From NCBI GenBank assembly GCA_026390275.1, contig JAPLGF010000340.1, positions 1 to 13,154 on the forward strand: a DNA stretch of 13,154 nt, written 5' to 3'. The number at the start of each line of letters is the position of its first letter. Within the stretch, counting starts at the first letter, position 1. Below, piece after piece: positions 1 through 8,750 of this stretch. Origin of the DNA: Candidatus Atribacteria bacterium. GTDB lineage: Bacteria > Atribacterota > Atribacteria > Atribacterales > Atribacteraceae. The notes under the pieces are model-generated. The model saw nothing but the letters and a program-made list of their open reading frames with translations. It was not told the origin of the DNA and searched no databases. A program made the translations under genes and the position numbers.

Positions 1-527
1 TTCAGAAGTACTGGATCACCGGCGAATCCCCGGGCAACAAAACTGGCATCCTGGGAAATGGCTAAAGCTAAGGGATGAAGAGAAGGGGAAACGGTACCGA
101 GAGGCTGGGTTTTACTGACAAAGCCCTCTTCTGAGGTGGGTGAGGCCTGACCCTTGGTGAGACCATAGACCTGATTATCATGAACGATCATGGTGATATC
201 GGGATTTCGCCTGATGGCATGCAGGAAATGATTCCCTCCTTCTCCATACATACAACCATCTCCTGATTCTGCTATCACGGTTAAATCGGGATTGACCGCT
301 TTGATGGCAAAGGCGACTGGCAACGAACGGCCGTGTAATCCATTGAATACATTCGCAGTAAGATAATGGGGGGCTTTGGCTGCTTGTCCAATCCCGGAAA
401 CCAAAACCACCTGGCAGGGTTTCAGCTCCAACTCCTGAAGGGTTTCTTTCATCACCCTCAAAATGGAAAAATTTCCACAACCAGGACACCAGGCAATCTC
501 GACATTGTTTTCAAAGGGATTGGTCAT
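1..527 (-). CDS. 2-oxoacid:ferredoxin oxidoreductase, beta subunit (3'-truncated by window edge)
   Basis: This is the thiamine-pyrophosphate-binding beta subunit of a 2-oxoacid:ferredoxin oxidoreductase, which oxidatively decarboxylates a 2-oxoacid to its acyl-CoA and reduces ferredoxin in the cytoplasm. Reading from the ATG at 527, the first 175 residues show the family hallmarks in order: WCPGCG (13-18), SGIGQ (44-48), NGLHGR (62-67), the TPP/Mg motif starting GDG (89-91) with YGEGGNH, and HDNQVYGLTKGQ (116-127). The family is usually about 280-300 residues, so about 40 percent lies left of the window. The start has an ideal AGGAGG site 6 nt upstream, and its ATG overlaps the stop of the alpha-subunit fragment (ATGA), so the two are translationally coupled. 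The substrate (2-oxoglutarate, pyruvate or another 2-oxoacid) cannot be fixed from this part. The reading frame itself looks intact, although its alpha partner is broken. Confidence 0.93.
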   Translation of the reverse strand, partial: MTNPFENNVEIAWCPGCGNFSILRVMKETLQELELKPCQVVLVSGIGQAAKAPHYLTANVFNGLHGRSLPVAFAIKAVNPDLTVIAESGDGCMYGEGGNHFLHAIRRNPDITMIVHDNQVYGLTKGQASPTSEEGFVSKTQPLGTVSPSLHPLALAISQDASFVARGFAGDPVLL

Positions 528-823
528 AGTCCCACCTCCTTCACCCGAGTAAGAACATCATCAACCAAGAAAGGAAGTCCATTATATTGATTGATCCGTC
601 TTGGGAGTATCACATGAAGCTCCTTCTCCAGGAATCGGGCCAGCTGTCCATTAAAATTCCCCTCAATCACCACCGGATTCGGGATAACTTGAAAAAGAGA
701 ATCCAAGCCGGCGGGAAGGGGATAGAGTTCGCTGAAATGGACCATCCCGACATGAAAACCCTCTTGCCCCAGCTTTTCTCTCACTTCCCGAAGAACACCA
801 TAGGTGGATCCCCAACCGATTAA
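524..823 (-). pseudogene. 2-oxoacid:ferredoxin oxidoreductase alpha subunit, detached C-terminal fragment
   Basis: This is the C-terminal domain of the alpha subunit, out of frame with the body of the gene. Read from codon TTA at 823 it gives LIGWGSTYGVLREVREKLG and continues with the family's FSELYPLP, a PVVIEGNFNGQLARFL stretch and the closing INQYNGLPF. These are the segments that normally follow DEHDEFGH in intact alpha subunits, after a linker of a few dozen residues beginning ITED. That linker is missing, and the frame shifts by one base exactly where the upstream frame hits TAA (820-822). A GTG at 784 could open a short 86-codon frame, but I see no case that it is a gene of its own. 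Its TGA overlaps the beta-subunit ATG. The damage is either a real internal deletion or an assembly error. Confidence 0.85.
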
Positions 824-2109
824 TGCCCAAACTCATCATGTTCATCGCTGTCAAAGATGACTACCCCATTTCCTTCCCCGGGAAGAGCTCGGGGGGAAAT
901 TCCATCACCCGTAATCACGTACCGTCGATAATCGTCTAAGGCAGAAGAAACCTGGAGCGACACTCCGTCTTCCTGTAGACTGAGATCCTGAAAGGTCCAG
1001 GCACTATCTGCTAAGTACTGGTCACTCAAGACGATGGCCGGAACCTGGAACCGATCCGTGAGATTGAATGCCCGAACCATAACATCGATCGCATTCTGAG
1101 GATCGCGGGGGGCAAAGACAAAGCGGGGAAATTCATCCTGGGAGGCGGAAAGAACAAATTCCAGATCTCCCTGTGAGGTACGGGTCGGAAGACCGGTCGA
1201 GGGACCCGGGCGTTGTGCCTCCACCACCACAATCGGTGTTTCTGTCATGGCCGCCAGGCCAAGCCCTTCGGTCATCAGGCAAAAACCCCCTCCCGATGTG
1301 GCGGTCATGGAGCGTGCACCGGCAAAAGATGCTCCGATGGCCATATTGATGGCAGCAATTTCATCTTCTGCTTGTTCGACTAAAATGCCATACTTGCTGG
1401 CACGGGTCGCAACATAATTCATAATTCCGGTAGAGGGCGTCATGGGATATGCGCTGTAAAAAGTACATCCAGCGCATATGGCTCCCAACCCCAGCGCTTC
1501 GTTTCCCGTGAGAATGAAAAGATGGGGATTCTTTTCCGGAAATGTCTTTCGGTCTAATAAAACCGGATTGTTGATCAGTTGAATGCTGGAAAGGCCCTTT
1601 CCCAGTGCCCTTTTATTGGCTCCTGCAATGTCCTCTCCTTTTTTCCCCAATAATTCATCAACATAAGACAGCGCCACTGCTTGATCGAGCCCCAAAACCC
1701 CCATCAGCGTCCCGATGGCAACCATGTTGGCATACAACTTGTTTCCTACTTCTTGGGCAATCTTTTCAAAATCCAGGGGAATAAACCGGACAATCGAAAG
1801 TTCAGCATGAAAGGGAGAAAAAGACCCCAGAATGACCCCCGAATCTTTCACCGAAGAGAAATGGAGATCGTAGGTTTCCTGATTTAAACACACCAAAATA
1901 TCTATTTTTTCACTCAAAGCACCAACCGGTTGACCGGAAAAACGGATCTGAGTAAAATTATGACCTCCTCGGATCCGGGAATGATAGTCCTGGATGGAAA
2001 AAACAAAAAAACCACTCCGAATGAGAATCCGGGAAAGTACTTCCCCCACCGTTTGTACTCCTTGCCCCGCTTCCCCACCTATCAGGATAGAAAGGTCAAG
2101 CATTGCCAT
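820..2109 (-). CDS. 2-oxoacid:ferredoxin oxidoreductase, fused gamma-alpha subunit, truncated at C-terminus
   Basis: This gene fuses the gamma domain (about residues 1-190) to the N-terminal part of the alpha (pyrimidine-binding) domain (about 197-429). The gamma part opens with the glycine-rich GGEAGQGVQT (11-20) and has HSRIRGGHN (43-51). The alpha part has GNEALGLGAICAGC (202-215), YPMTPST (221-227), the conserved glutamate region EQAEDE (245-250), TATSGGGF (269-276) and RPGPSTGLPTRTSQGD (300-315). It ends abruptly after DSDEHDEFGH, where intact relatives continue for well over 100 residues. The rest lies in another frame at 524-823, so this is the main part of a broken gene. The ATG at 2109 sits only 3 nt after GGGGAG; the in-frame ATG at 2103 (spacing 9) is the likelier start. 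It begins about 20 nt after the secreted-protein gene and is probably cotranscribed with it. Confidence 0.88.
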   Translation of the reverse strand: MAMLDLSILIGGEAGQGVQTVGEVLSRILIRSGFFVFSIQDYHSRIRGGHNFTQIRFSGQPVGALSEKIDILVCLNQETYDLHFSSVKDSGVILGSFSPFHAELSIVRFIPLDFEKIAQEVGNKLYANMVAIGTLMGVLGLDQAVALSYVDELLGKKGEDIAGANKRALGKGLSSIQLINNPVLLDRKTFPEKNPHLFILTGNEALGLGAICAGCTFYSAYPMTPSTGIMNYVATRASKYGILVEQAEDEIAAINMAIGASFAGARSMTATSGGGFCLMTEGLGLAAMTETPIVVVEAQRPGPSTGLPTRTSQGDLEFVLSASQDEFPRFVFAPRDPQNAIDVMVRAFNLTDRFQVPAIVLSDQYLADSAWTFQDLSLQEDGVSLQVSSALDDYRRYVITGDGISPRALPGEGNGVVIFDSDEHDEFGH

Positions 2110-2129
2110 TCTCTCCCCAGAAAATCAGT

Positions 2130-2831
2130 TCACTGCTCTTTCACCATCTGAAACGGCGCTAAAAAATCCACCCATTCGTCTTTAGAAAAGCCTTTGTGAT
2201 CGAAGTCTTTGGTCCAATCAATTTTTTCCTGGCCAACTTCATACAACCGATAGATCACCTGATCATCTTTCTGGTTGGCAACAATAAATCCTTTCATCTT
2301 CACCAGTTCATCCCAAAATGGAAAACGAATCCCATCATGGGTGAGCTTTTGCAGAAAGGGGGAAAGGATGGTATTCATATCAACCCCCACGTTTTTTACC
2401 CAGTACATGCCGGTCACGTCGTTATTGACCCGGAGTCGGATACATTCCCCAAAAGGGGCAAAGACTTTCTGGTCAGAAAGGGGAAAAAAGTTCACCTTTC
2501 CACTGCGGAGCAGGTCATCGTCGACACCAAATATTTTCCCCATGGCAAAGAGTGCGGTCATCGCAACCAATTGTTTTGATTCGGTTTGGGCATAAGAACG
2601 CTTCAAATCATCTATGACCATCAGTTTTCCAGAACCCATGTCAACAGAAACCCGGAGAACCAGGTCATTGTTTTGGTAAATTTTTAAACCATATCGATTC
2701 CCATCGAGAATCAGAAGAAATTTCATGGGGCTTCCATTCCAGAGAACATCGCCACTGAGGGATTGAGCAAAAGCGCAGGAACAAGAAATACAGAACAGGA
2801 GAAGCACACCGAAAATAGCAATCCTTTTCAC
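2130..2831 (-). CDS. Secreted protein of unknown function with signal peptide
   Basis: I do not recognise this 233-residue protein with certainty. Residues 1-22 form a classic signal peptide: MKR, then a hydrophobic core (IAIFGVLLLFCISCSC) and a likely signal peptidase I site after AFA. No clear lipobox is seen, though the cysteines at 14, 17 and 19 are unusual within a signal peptide. The mature part has alternating short hydrophobic strands and a stretch reading MVIDDLKRSYAQT. That recalls the beta-rich, LolA-like or DUF4412-type periplasmic proteins, but the resemblance is loose. No catalytic motif is visible. The start is GTG, with GGAGG 6 nt upstream. The gene lies about 105 nt after carB and 20 nt before the oxidoreductase, so it is likely in the same transcript. 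Its link to either enzyme is unknown. Confidence 0.8.
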   Translation of the reverse strand: MKRIAIFGVLLLFCISCSCAFAQSLSGDVLWNGSPMKFLLILDGNRYGLKIYQNNDLVLRVSVDMGSGKLMVIDDLKRSYAQTESKQLVAMTALFAMGKIFGVDDDLLRSGKVNFFPLSDQKVFAPFGECIRLRVNNDVTGMYWVKNVGVDMNTILSPFLQKLTHDGIRFPFWDELVKMKGFIVANQKDDQVIYRLYEVGQEKIDWTKDFDHKGFSKDEWVDFLAPFQMVKEQ

Positions 2832-2857
2832 ACCACACCTCCAAGGAGTAGTCGCTT

Positions 2858-2901
2858 TTAGTGTACCATACTCTGAAGAGTAAGAGTGACCCCACCGGGG
2901 T
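2858..2901 (-). other. Two short inverted repeats between carB and the secreted-protein gene
   Basis: The roughly 105-nt gap after carB holds ACCCC-ACC-GGGGT (2889-2901 on the plus strand) and ACTCT-GA-AGAGT (2870-2881). Each is a perfect small inverted repeat. Read on the minus strand, neither is followed by a U-run; the nearest AT-rich tract (TTAAAAAATTTTT) lies before the first hairpin. They are therefore poor intrinsic terminators and could instead be an RNA-processing or mRNA-stability site between cistrons. I found no convincing -35/-10 pair for the downstream gene. Confidence 0.3.
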
Positions 2902-2936
2902 ACGGAAGAAAAATTTTTTAAGACCCCTTCATCAAT

Positions 2937-5900
2937 TCAACCCGATGGAGGTCTTTTCTGGAGCCCAATGATCTCGTTGTGATATTCCTGAATAGACCGG
3001 ACCTTCATGTTTCCCTTCTTCAATCGTTCGATGGCATAGACCGTCACTTCGGCACCGGAAAGGGTGGTGACATAGGGAATAGATTTATTCACTGCTTCTT
3101 TACGAATGTAACTACTTTCGATTTGAGAACGACCTCCCGAGGGGGTATTGATGATCAGGCCGATCTTTCGGTTTTTAATTAAATCCACCACGTTGGGCCG
3201 ATCTTCCCCCACCTTATTCACCACTTCCACCGGAATTCCATTATTGAACAGAACTTTGGCCGTCCCGCGAGTCGCAACCAACTGGAACCCCAGGTCGGAA
3301 AGTTTTTTGGCCACAAAGATGATACCCCGTTTATCATGATTCTTGACACTTATAAATACTGTTCCACTCATCGGGAGCTGCGATTGAGCCCCGATTTGCG
3401 ATTTGGCAAACGCCATCCCGAAATCACTGTCGATTCCCATCACCTCTCCGGTGGAACGCATTTCCGGACCCAGAATCGGATCCACCCCCGGGAAACGGTT
3501 GAAAGGAAACACTGCTTCCTTGACGGCAAAATGCTTGATTTCGATTTCTCTGGTCAGGCCGATATCAGTAAGCTTTCGTCCTACCATGACCTGAGACGCA
3601 TAACGCGCAAACGGAACACCCGTTGCCTTGCTCACAAATGGCACAGTACGGGAGGCGCGAGGATTCACTTCCAAAACATAGACTTCATCGGCTTTTACGG
3701 CGTACTGGACATTCATGAGACCGACCACTTTCAATTCCCTTGCTAAAGCGTAGGTATACTGTTTGATCTTCTCCACGAATTCGTCACTGAGAGTGAAAGG
3801 GGGAATGACACAGGCGCTATCTCCGGAATGAACTCCCGCCTCCTCAATATGCTCCATGATGCCAGCGACGACGGTGAGTTCTCCATCGCTGATGGCATCC
3901 ACATCCACCTCGATGGCATCTTCCAAAAATTTATCAATGAGAACCGGATGACCGGGAGAAATCTCCACCGCTACATTCACAAATTCTTGGAGCTCTTTCT
4001 CATCATATACCACTCGCATGGCTCGACCTCCTAAAACATAGGACGGTCGCACCATGACCGGATAGCCTATCTGAAAAGCAACATCTTTGGCTCCCTCAAA
4101 CGACAGGGCAACTCCATTTTTAGGTTGTTTCAATCCCAGACGGTCCACCAGGATTTTGAAGCGATCCCGATCTTCTGCAGCGTCAATACTATCCGGAGAA
4201 GTACCCAGAATATTGACCCCCGCCTTTTCCAGATCCCGAGCTAAATTGAGGGGTGTCTGTCCCCCCAGTTGTACAATGACCCCCAGTGGTTTTTCTTTAT
4301 CGATGATATTCAAAACATCTTCTAAAAAAACCGGCTCAAAAAAGAGTTTATCTGAGGTGTCGTAATCGGTACTGACGGTTTCCGGATTGCTATTGATCAT
4401 GATGGTTTCATATCCCATATCCCGCAATCCCCAGGTGGCATGGACACAGCAGTAGTCAAACTCGATCCCCTGTCCAATCCGGTTGGGACCGGCTCCCAGG
4501 ATGACGACTTTCTGACGATTACTGGGATGGGCTTCGCATTCTTCCTCGTAGGTAGAATAATAGTAAGGGGTTTCCGCTTCGAATTCTGCAGCACAGGTAT
4601 CAACTTGTTTATAGACGCAGCAAAGGCCATACTTTTTGCGAAACTCCCTCACCTCCCACTCGGAAACCTGCCACAGGTGGGCGAGATGTCGATCGGAAAA
4701 ACCAATCTCTTTGGCCCGGCGAAGGAGTTCGAGACTGATGGAGATCCAGGGGTTTTGTTTCTGGAGGATCTTCTCCATTTCTACAATTTCGGTTATCTGT
4801 TTCAAGAACCAGGGATCGATGTGACTTAAAGCATGGATCTCTTCTAAGGAGACCCCTTCTTTTATTGCCATTTTAATATAGAACAACCGTTCCGGATTTG
4901 GTTTCCTCAACTTCTCCAGGAGAAGGTCCTGTTTCTTCCCGGGGGCAAGTCCCTCCCAATTCGGGAGATCTTCCAATCCATATTTGCCGATTTCCAGGGA
5001 ACGAAGACCTTTCTGTAATGCTTCCTTGAAATTCCGGCCAATTGCCATGGTTTCACCTACACTCTTCATAGAAATACCCAGGATTGGTTCTGCTTCCGGG
5101 AACTTTTCAAAGTTAAAGCGAGGAATTTTCACCACACAATAATCCAGGGCCGGTTCGAAACAAGCCGGGGTTTTGCGGGTTATATCGTTGGGAATCTCAT
5201 CGAGGGTGTATCCCACGGCCAGTTTGGCAGCCATTTTGGCGATGGGAAACCCGGTAGCCTTGGAAGCGAGAGCAGAACTTCTCGATACCCGGGGGTTCAT
5301 TTCGATGATAACGATGTGACCGGTATGGGGATCCACTGCAAACTGGATATTACAACCTCCCGTATCCACCCCGATTTCCCGAATAGCACGGATGGCGAGA
5401 TCCCGCATGTGCTGGTATTCTCGATCGGTGAGGGTCTGAGCAGGAGCAACAGTGATGCTGTCACCAGTATGAACTCCCATGGGATCAAAATTCTCGATTG
5501 AACAGATGATGACCACGTTGTCATTTTTATCCCGCATCACCTCCAGCTCATACTCTTTCCAACCGACTACCGATTCTTCGATCAATATCTCCCGAATCAT
5601 GCTGCTATCGAGAGCTCGCTGCCCAAATTCTTCAAATTCTTCTATATTATAAGCTATAGACCCCCCCGTTCCTCCTAAGGTAAAACTGGGACGGATGACC
5701 ACCGGAAACCCGATCTTTTCGACGACTGACCGGGCTTCTTCGATGGAATAAGCCCGGTCACTCTGGGGTACCTCAATACCAACCCGCAACATGGAACGTT
5801 TGAAGAGTTCCCGATCTTCCGCCTTTCTGATGGCATCCGGGGAGGCTCCCAGAACAGTCACTCCATATTTCTGGAACACCCCGCGCTCTTCCAATTGAAT

Positions 5901-6197
5901 GGTTAAATTAAGCGCCGTCTGTCCCCCCAAAGTGGGGAGAAATGCATCCGGCCTTTCCCGTTCAATAATATCTTCCAGGACTTCTGGAATAAGGGGTTCG
6001 ATGTAAGTCCGGTCCGCCATTTCTGGATCTGTCATAATGGTGGCTGGATTGCTATTCACCAGTATCACTTCGTAGCCTTCACTTTTCAGAGCTTTACAAC
6101 CCTGGGTCCCGGAATAATCGAATTCACAGCCCTGACCAATCACAATCGGACCGGACCCGATAATACAGATTCTGTGGATATCAGTTCTTTTTGGCAA
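2937..6197 (-). CDS. carB: Carbamoyl-phosphate synthase, large subunit
   Basis: CarB makes carbamoyl phosphate from bicarbonate, two ATP and ammonia supplied by CarA, feeding pyrimidine and arginine synthesis. The 1086 residues match the usual length (E. coli about 1073). The first carboxyphosphate half starts with GSGPIVIGQGCEFDYSG and contains SNPATIMTDPE and the ATP-grasp stretch GFPVVIRPSFTLGGTGG. The second, carbamate-phosphorylating half repeats the plan with GAGPNRIGQGIEFDYC, NSNPETVSTDYD and GYPVMVRPSYVLGGRAM. The last 140 or so residues are the MGS-like allosteric domain (DLGFQLVATRGTA, INTPSGG), where UMP, ornithine or IMP act in known enzymes. The start is TTG inside the end of carA (17-nt overlap), with GGAG 8-9 nt upstream, so translation is coupled to carA. 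All expected blocks are intact. Confidence 0.98.
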   Translation of the reverse strand: MPKRTDIHRICIIGSGPIVIGQGCEFDYSGTQGCKALKSEGYEVILVNSNPATIMTDPEMADRTYIEPLIPEVLEDIIERERPDAFLPTLGGQTALNLTIQLEERGVFQKYGVTVLGASPDAIRKAEDRELFKRSMLRVGIEVPQSDRAYSIEEARSVVEKIGFPVVIRPSFTLGGTGGSIAYNIEEFEEFGQRALDSSMIREILIEESVVGWKEYELEVMRDKNDNVVIICSIENFDPMGVHTGDSITVAPAQTLTDREYQHMRDLAIRAIREIGVDTGGCNIQFAVDPHTGHIVIIEMNPRVSRSSALASKATGFPIAKMAAKLAVGYTLDEIPNDITRKTPACFEPALDYCVVKIPRFNFEKFPEAEPILGISMKSVGETMAIGRNFKEALQKGLRSLEIGKYGLEDLPNWEGLAPGKKQDLLLEKLRKPNPERLFYIKMAIKEGVSLEEIHALSHIDPWFLKQITEIVEMEKILQKQNPWISISLELLRRAKEIGFSDRHLAHLWQVSEWEVREFRKKYGLCCVYKQVDTCAAEFEAETPYYYSTYEEECEAHPSNRQKVVILGAGPNRIGQGIEFDYCCVHATWGLRDMGYETIMINSNPETVSTDYDTSDKLFFEPVFLEDVLNIIDKEKPLGVIVQLGGQTPLNLARDLEKAGVNILGTSPDSIDAAEDRDRFKILVDRLGLKQPKNGVALSFEGAKDVAFQIGYPVMVRPSYVLGGRAMRVVYDEKELQEFVNVAVEISPGHPVLIDKFLEDAIEVDVDAISDGELTVVAGIMEHIEEAGVHSGDSACVIPPFTLSDEFVEKIKQYTYALARELKVVGLMNVQYAVKADEVYVLEVNPRASRTVPFVSKATGVPFARYASQVMVGRKLTDIGLTREIEIKHFAVKEAVFPFNRFPGVDPILGPEMRSTGEVMGIDSDFGMAFAKSQIGAQSQLPMSGTVFISVKNHDKRGIIFVAKKLSDLGFQLVATRGTAKVLFNNGIPVEVVNKVGEDRPNVVDLIKNRKIGLIINTPSGGRSQIESSYIRKEAVNKSIPYVTTLSGAEVTVYAIERLKKGNMKVRSIQEYHNEIIGLQKRPPSG

Positions 6198-7278
6198 GTG
6201 AAATCTCCATCATTTCTATAAAACGATCGAAAAGATAAGCGGTATCATGCGGGCCGGGGGCGGCTTCTGGATGGAACTGGACCGAAAAGAGGGGAATTTT
6301 TTTATGACGCATCCCTTCCAGGGTTTGATCATTGAGATTGATATGGGTGATTTCCACCTCGTCTAACGGAAGGGTATTGATATCCACCACGAACCCGTGG
6401 TTTTGGGTAGTGATATTGACCCGGTTGGTGCTGAGATCCTTCACCGGATGGTTTCCACCATGATGTCCGAATTTCAATTTGTAAGTCTTTCCCCCCAGGG
6501 CCTGACCAATGATCTGGTGTCCGAGACAAATCCCGAACATGGGAATTTTTCCCATCACACTTTGGGCAAAGTGAACCGCGTAATCCAATACTGCGGGGTC
6601 ACCAGGACCGTTGGAGAGTAAAATCCCATCCGGACGGTCACCCAGAACCACCTCTGGGGGACAGGTAGCAGGGTAGACCGTGATGCGACACTGGCGTTTG
6701 GCACACTCCCGGAGAATATTGAACTTCACACCACAATCCAAAACGGCAATGGAATATTTTCCTTGCTCTTGCCAGACAAATGGTTCAGAAACGGTCACAT
6801 CCCGGACCAGATCCTGCCCACTCATAGATAAAGCTTGCCGGGCTTTCTGCACTAATGATTCCGGATCCAGGTCTTCAGTAGAAATGATTCCCCGCATCGC
6901 ACCCGTTTCCCGAATGTGACGAGTTAAGGCACGAGTATCAATCCCTTCCAAACCAATGATGTTATGACAAAGGAGGTATTCTTCAAAACTTTGCTGGGAT
7001 CTCCAGTTGCTGGCGAGAGAACTTTTTTCTCGGACGATAAAGGCTTCTACCCAGGGATGAAATGATTCCACATCCTCGGCATTGAGTCCATAATTCCCAA
7101 TGAGAGGATAGGTCATGGTCACAATTTGACCACGGTACGAGGGATCGGTGAGGATTTCCTGGTAACCAGTCATGCTGGTATTAAACACCACTTCCCCTTC
7201 AATTTCCCCGGTGGATCCGAAAGAATGACCCCGAAAGACTCGTCCATCTTCTAATGCGAGTAATGCGTTCATTGGCAC
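6181..7278 (-). CDS. carA: Carbamoyl-phosphate synthase, small (glutaminase) subunit
   Basis: CarA hydrolyses glutamine and channels ammonia to CarB. The N-terminal CPSase domain (about residues 1-150) carries GEVVFNTSMTGYQEILTDPS and GLEGIDTRALTRHIRETGAM. The C-terminal class I glutamine amidotransferase has LSNGPGDP, the nucleophile elbow FGICLGHQ (Cys251) and FHPE (His336, Glu338), so the triad is complete. I chose the GTG at 7278 (365 aa) because GGGAGGG lies 7 nt before it. The ATG at 7272 is a close alternative, and the longer TTG-started frame from 7314 adds 12 residues with no ribosome site. The gene follows the radical SAM gene by about 72 nt and overlaps carB by 17 nt. No PyrR-type or arginine attenuator was recognised upstream, only a GC-rich hairpin. 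Confidence 0.97.
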   Translation of the reverse strand: MPMNALLALEDGRVFRGHSFGSTGEIEGEVVFNTSMTGYQEILTDPSYRGQIVTMTYPLIGNYGLNAEDVESFHPWVEAFIVREKSSLASNWRSQQSFEEYLLCHNIIGLEGIDTRALTRHIRETGAMRGIISTEDLDPESLVQKARQALSMSGQDLVRDVTVSEPFVWQEQGKYSIAVLDCGVKFNILRECAKRQCRITVYPATCPPEVVLGDRPDGILLSNGPGDPAVLDYAVHFAQSVMGKIPMFGICLGHQIIGQALGGKTYKLKFGHHGGNHPVKDLSTNRVNITTQNHGFVVDINTLPLDEVEITHINLNDQTLEGMRHKKIPLFSVQFHPEAAPGPHDTAYLFDRFIEMMEISLAKKN

Positions 7279-7320
7279 CAAAAAACCCTCCCAAGAATAT
7301 ATCATCTCTGTCAATCATAA

Positions 7321-7343
7321 CCGGAGGGAACAGGCCCCCCCGG
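7321..7343 (-). other. GC-rich inverted repeat between the radical SAM gene and carA
   Basis: An 8-bp stem (CCGGAGGG against CCCCCCGG, one G-U wobble) closes a 7-nt loop within the 72-nt gap before carA. Read on the minus strand it is followed by TTATGATTG rather than a U-run, so it is a weak terminator at best. It could partly separate carAB expression from the upstream gene, or be a transcript-processing site. A T-rich tract follows on the plus strand, but no plus-strand gene precedes it. Confidence 0.35.
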
Positions 7344-7350
7344 AATACTT

Positions 7351-8631
7351 CTATTTTTCATCGATCGAGTGAGGATGCCGGGATACCCAGTTATAATAGA
7401 GACTGGAGGGAAAATAGTATCCGGTATAGCGCCAGTTCCTCAGTGTCCGTTTTAATATATTCGGCATGGTATAAAATTTCCGGTACATTTCATTATTACC
7501 CCGTTGCAATTCTTCCGCCGTCATCTTCGCCGGATGATACACCACATGAGTAAAGTCATAATGCGACCAGTCATACGAAAATATTCGATTTTCGTTCTTA
7601 AATTTTTCAAATACTTCCGTTCCAGGAAGGGGAGTAAGGATGTTGAACATACCAAAATCAATCTTGGTTTCTTCAATAAATTTCATGGTATCAGGAAAAA
7701 CCGAGGGGTCATCATCATCAAAACCAAAAACAAACGAACCAACAATCATGATTCGATGTCGGTGAAAGTTGCCGATGAGCTGACGATACTTTTCCACCGG
7801 ATTGAATGATTTATGCATTTCGTTCAAATTTTTTTCATTCACCGATTCAAATCCAACAAACAGACTGATACAACCGCTTTTCTGGGCAAGATCAATCAGA
7901 TCCTCATCCTGAGCCATCTTGACTGTCCCCTGACTCACCCATTTTTTCCTGAGGGGGATGAGAGCCCGAAACAGTTCTTTGGCATAGTGCGGATTACCAA
8001 CAATATTATCATCGAGAAAACCCACAAATCGACTCCGATTTTCTCGCACTTCCGCTACCACATCTTCCACTGGACGATGCCGATACTTACGTCCGTTAAA
8101 AACCGACACCGAACAAAACCCACACCCATGAGGACATCCCCGGGTGGTTTGAAAAACATTTTTCAGAAGATATCCTCGTCCCAAAAGATCCAAACGAGAA
8201 TGGGGTAAACCATCGAGGGAAGGAAGATCTTCACGACGATAGAACGGTTGGAGTGTCCCCCTTTCGGTATCTTCTATCACTTTCTCCCATAATCCTTCTG
8301 CTTCACCGATCACCACGCTATCGGCATGTCGAAGCGCTTCGTCCGGAATGGCGGTAGGATGAATCCCACCGAGCACGACCTTCTTCCCTCTCTTCCGAAA
8401 TTCATCCGCCACGGCATATGCACCAAACGCCGTGGCGGTCATTGCCGTGATTCCCACGAGATCATATGGACCATCGTAATCGATCTCCCGAATCCGTTCA
8501 TCGACAATCTGAACAGTATGTCCTGGGGGAGTGAGAGCAGCAAGAAGAGTTAAACTGGCTTGAGGAAAAGGAACAAAGAGTGGTTTTTTGCGGTGCTTTT
8601 TGGTCTCCGGTGCGACCAGCAAAATATTCAA
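7351..8631 (-). CDS. Radical SAM protein with N-terminal cobalamin-binding-type domain
   Basis: This is a B12-binding-domain radical SAM protein of 426 residues. Such proteins use a 4Fe-4S cluster and S-adenosylmethionine to start radical chemistry, often methylations or ring rearrangements. Residues 1-130 look like the Rossmann-type B12-binding fold: NILLVAPE at the start, VQIVDERI, DLVGITAMTATAFGAYAVADEFRKRG-type helices, LGGIHPTAIPDEAL and VVIGEAEG. The cluster motif is RGCPHGCGFCS, with Cys166, Cys170 and Cys173 (CxxxCxxC). The C-terminus (VVYHPAKMTAEELQRG and following) resembles the DUF4070-type tail seen in several members, as far as I recall. The TTG at 8631 is chosen because AAAGGGGG lies 7 nt upstream and the family fold starts there; the frame extends upstream to 8754 with residues that look like untranslated leader. 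The substrate is unknown, and nothing nearby points to one. Confidence 0.9.
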   Translation of the reverse strand: MNILLVAPETKKHRKKPLFVPFPQASLTLLAALTPPGHTVQIVDERIREIDYDGPYDLVGITAMTATAFGAYAVADEFRKRGKKVVLGGIHPTAIPDEALRHADSVVIGEAEGLWEKVIEDTERGTLQPFYRREDLPSLDGLPHSRLDLLGRGYLLKNVFQTTRGCPHGCGFCSVSVFNGRKYRHRPVEDVVAEVRENRSRFVGFLDDNIVGNPHYAKELFRALIPLRKKWVSQGTVKMAQDEDLIDLAQKSGCISLFVGFESVNEKNLNEMHKSFNPVEKYRQLIGNFHRHRIMIVGSFVFGFDDDDPSVFPDTMKFIEETKIDFGMFNILTPLPGTEVFEKFKNENRIFSYDWSHYDFTHVVYHPAKMTAEELQRGNNEMYRKFYTMPNILKRTLRNWRYTGYYFPSSLYYNWVSRHPHSIDEK

Positions 8632-8718
8632 AAGGAGTCCCCCTTTATAGTTTTCATGCGGAGCCCTGCGTACTTTTCTATGTAAAAACGAATTGATTCC
8701 TGTCCCAAATGGTATAAT

Positions 8719-8747
8719 ATAATATAATAAACCGACAAATAGAACAA
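8719..8747 (-). promoter_or_regulatory. Candidate sigma70-type promoter for the radical SAM (and carAB) transcript
   Basis: On the minus strand TTGTTC (8747-8742) and TATTAT (8724-8719) are separated by 17 nt inside a strongly AT-rich tract (TATTATATTATA). Transcription would start about 80 nt before the preferred TTG start at 8631. This supports that start and argues that the longer frame to 8754 is untranslated leader. The pattern match is by eye only. Confidence 0.45.
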
Positions 8748-8750
8748 TAC

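Noticed and set aside
2979..6177. Several open frames of 60-136 codons antisense to, or out of frame with, carB and similar genes
   Set aside because: They are shadows of strongly conserved genes, with no family resemblance or ribosome sites of their own.
7296..7314. TTGACA and TATATT near the carA start as a promoter
   Set aside because: Only 7 nt separate the two boxes, far too few for sigma70 spacing.
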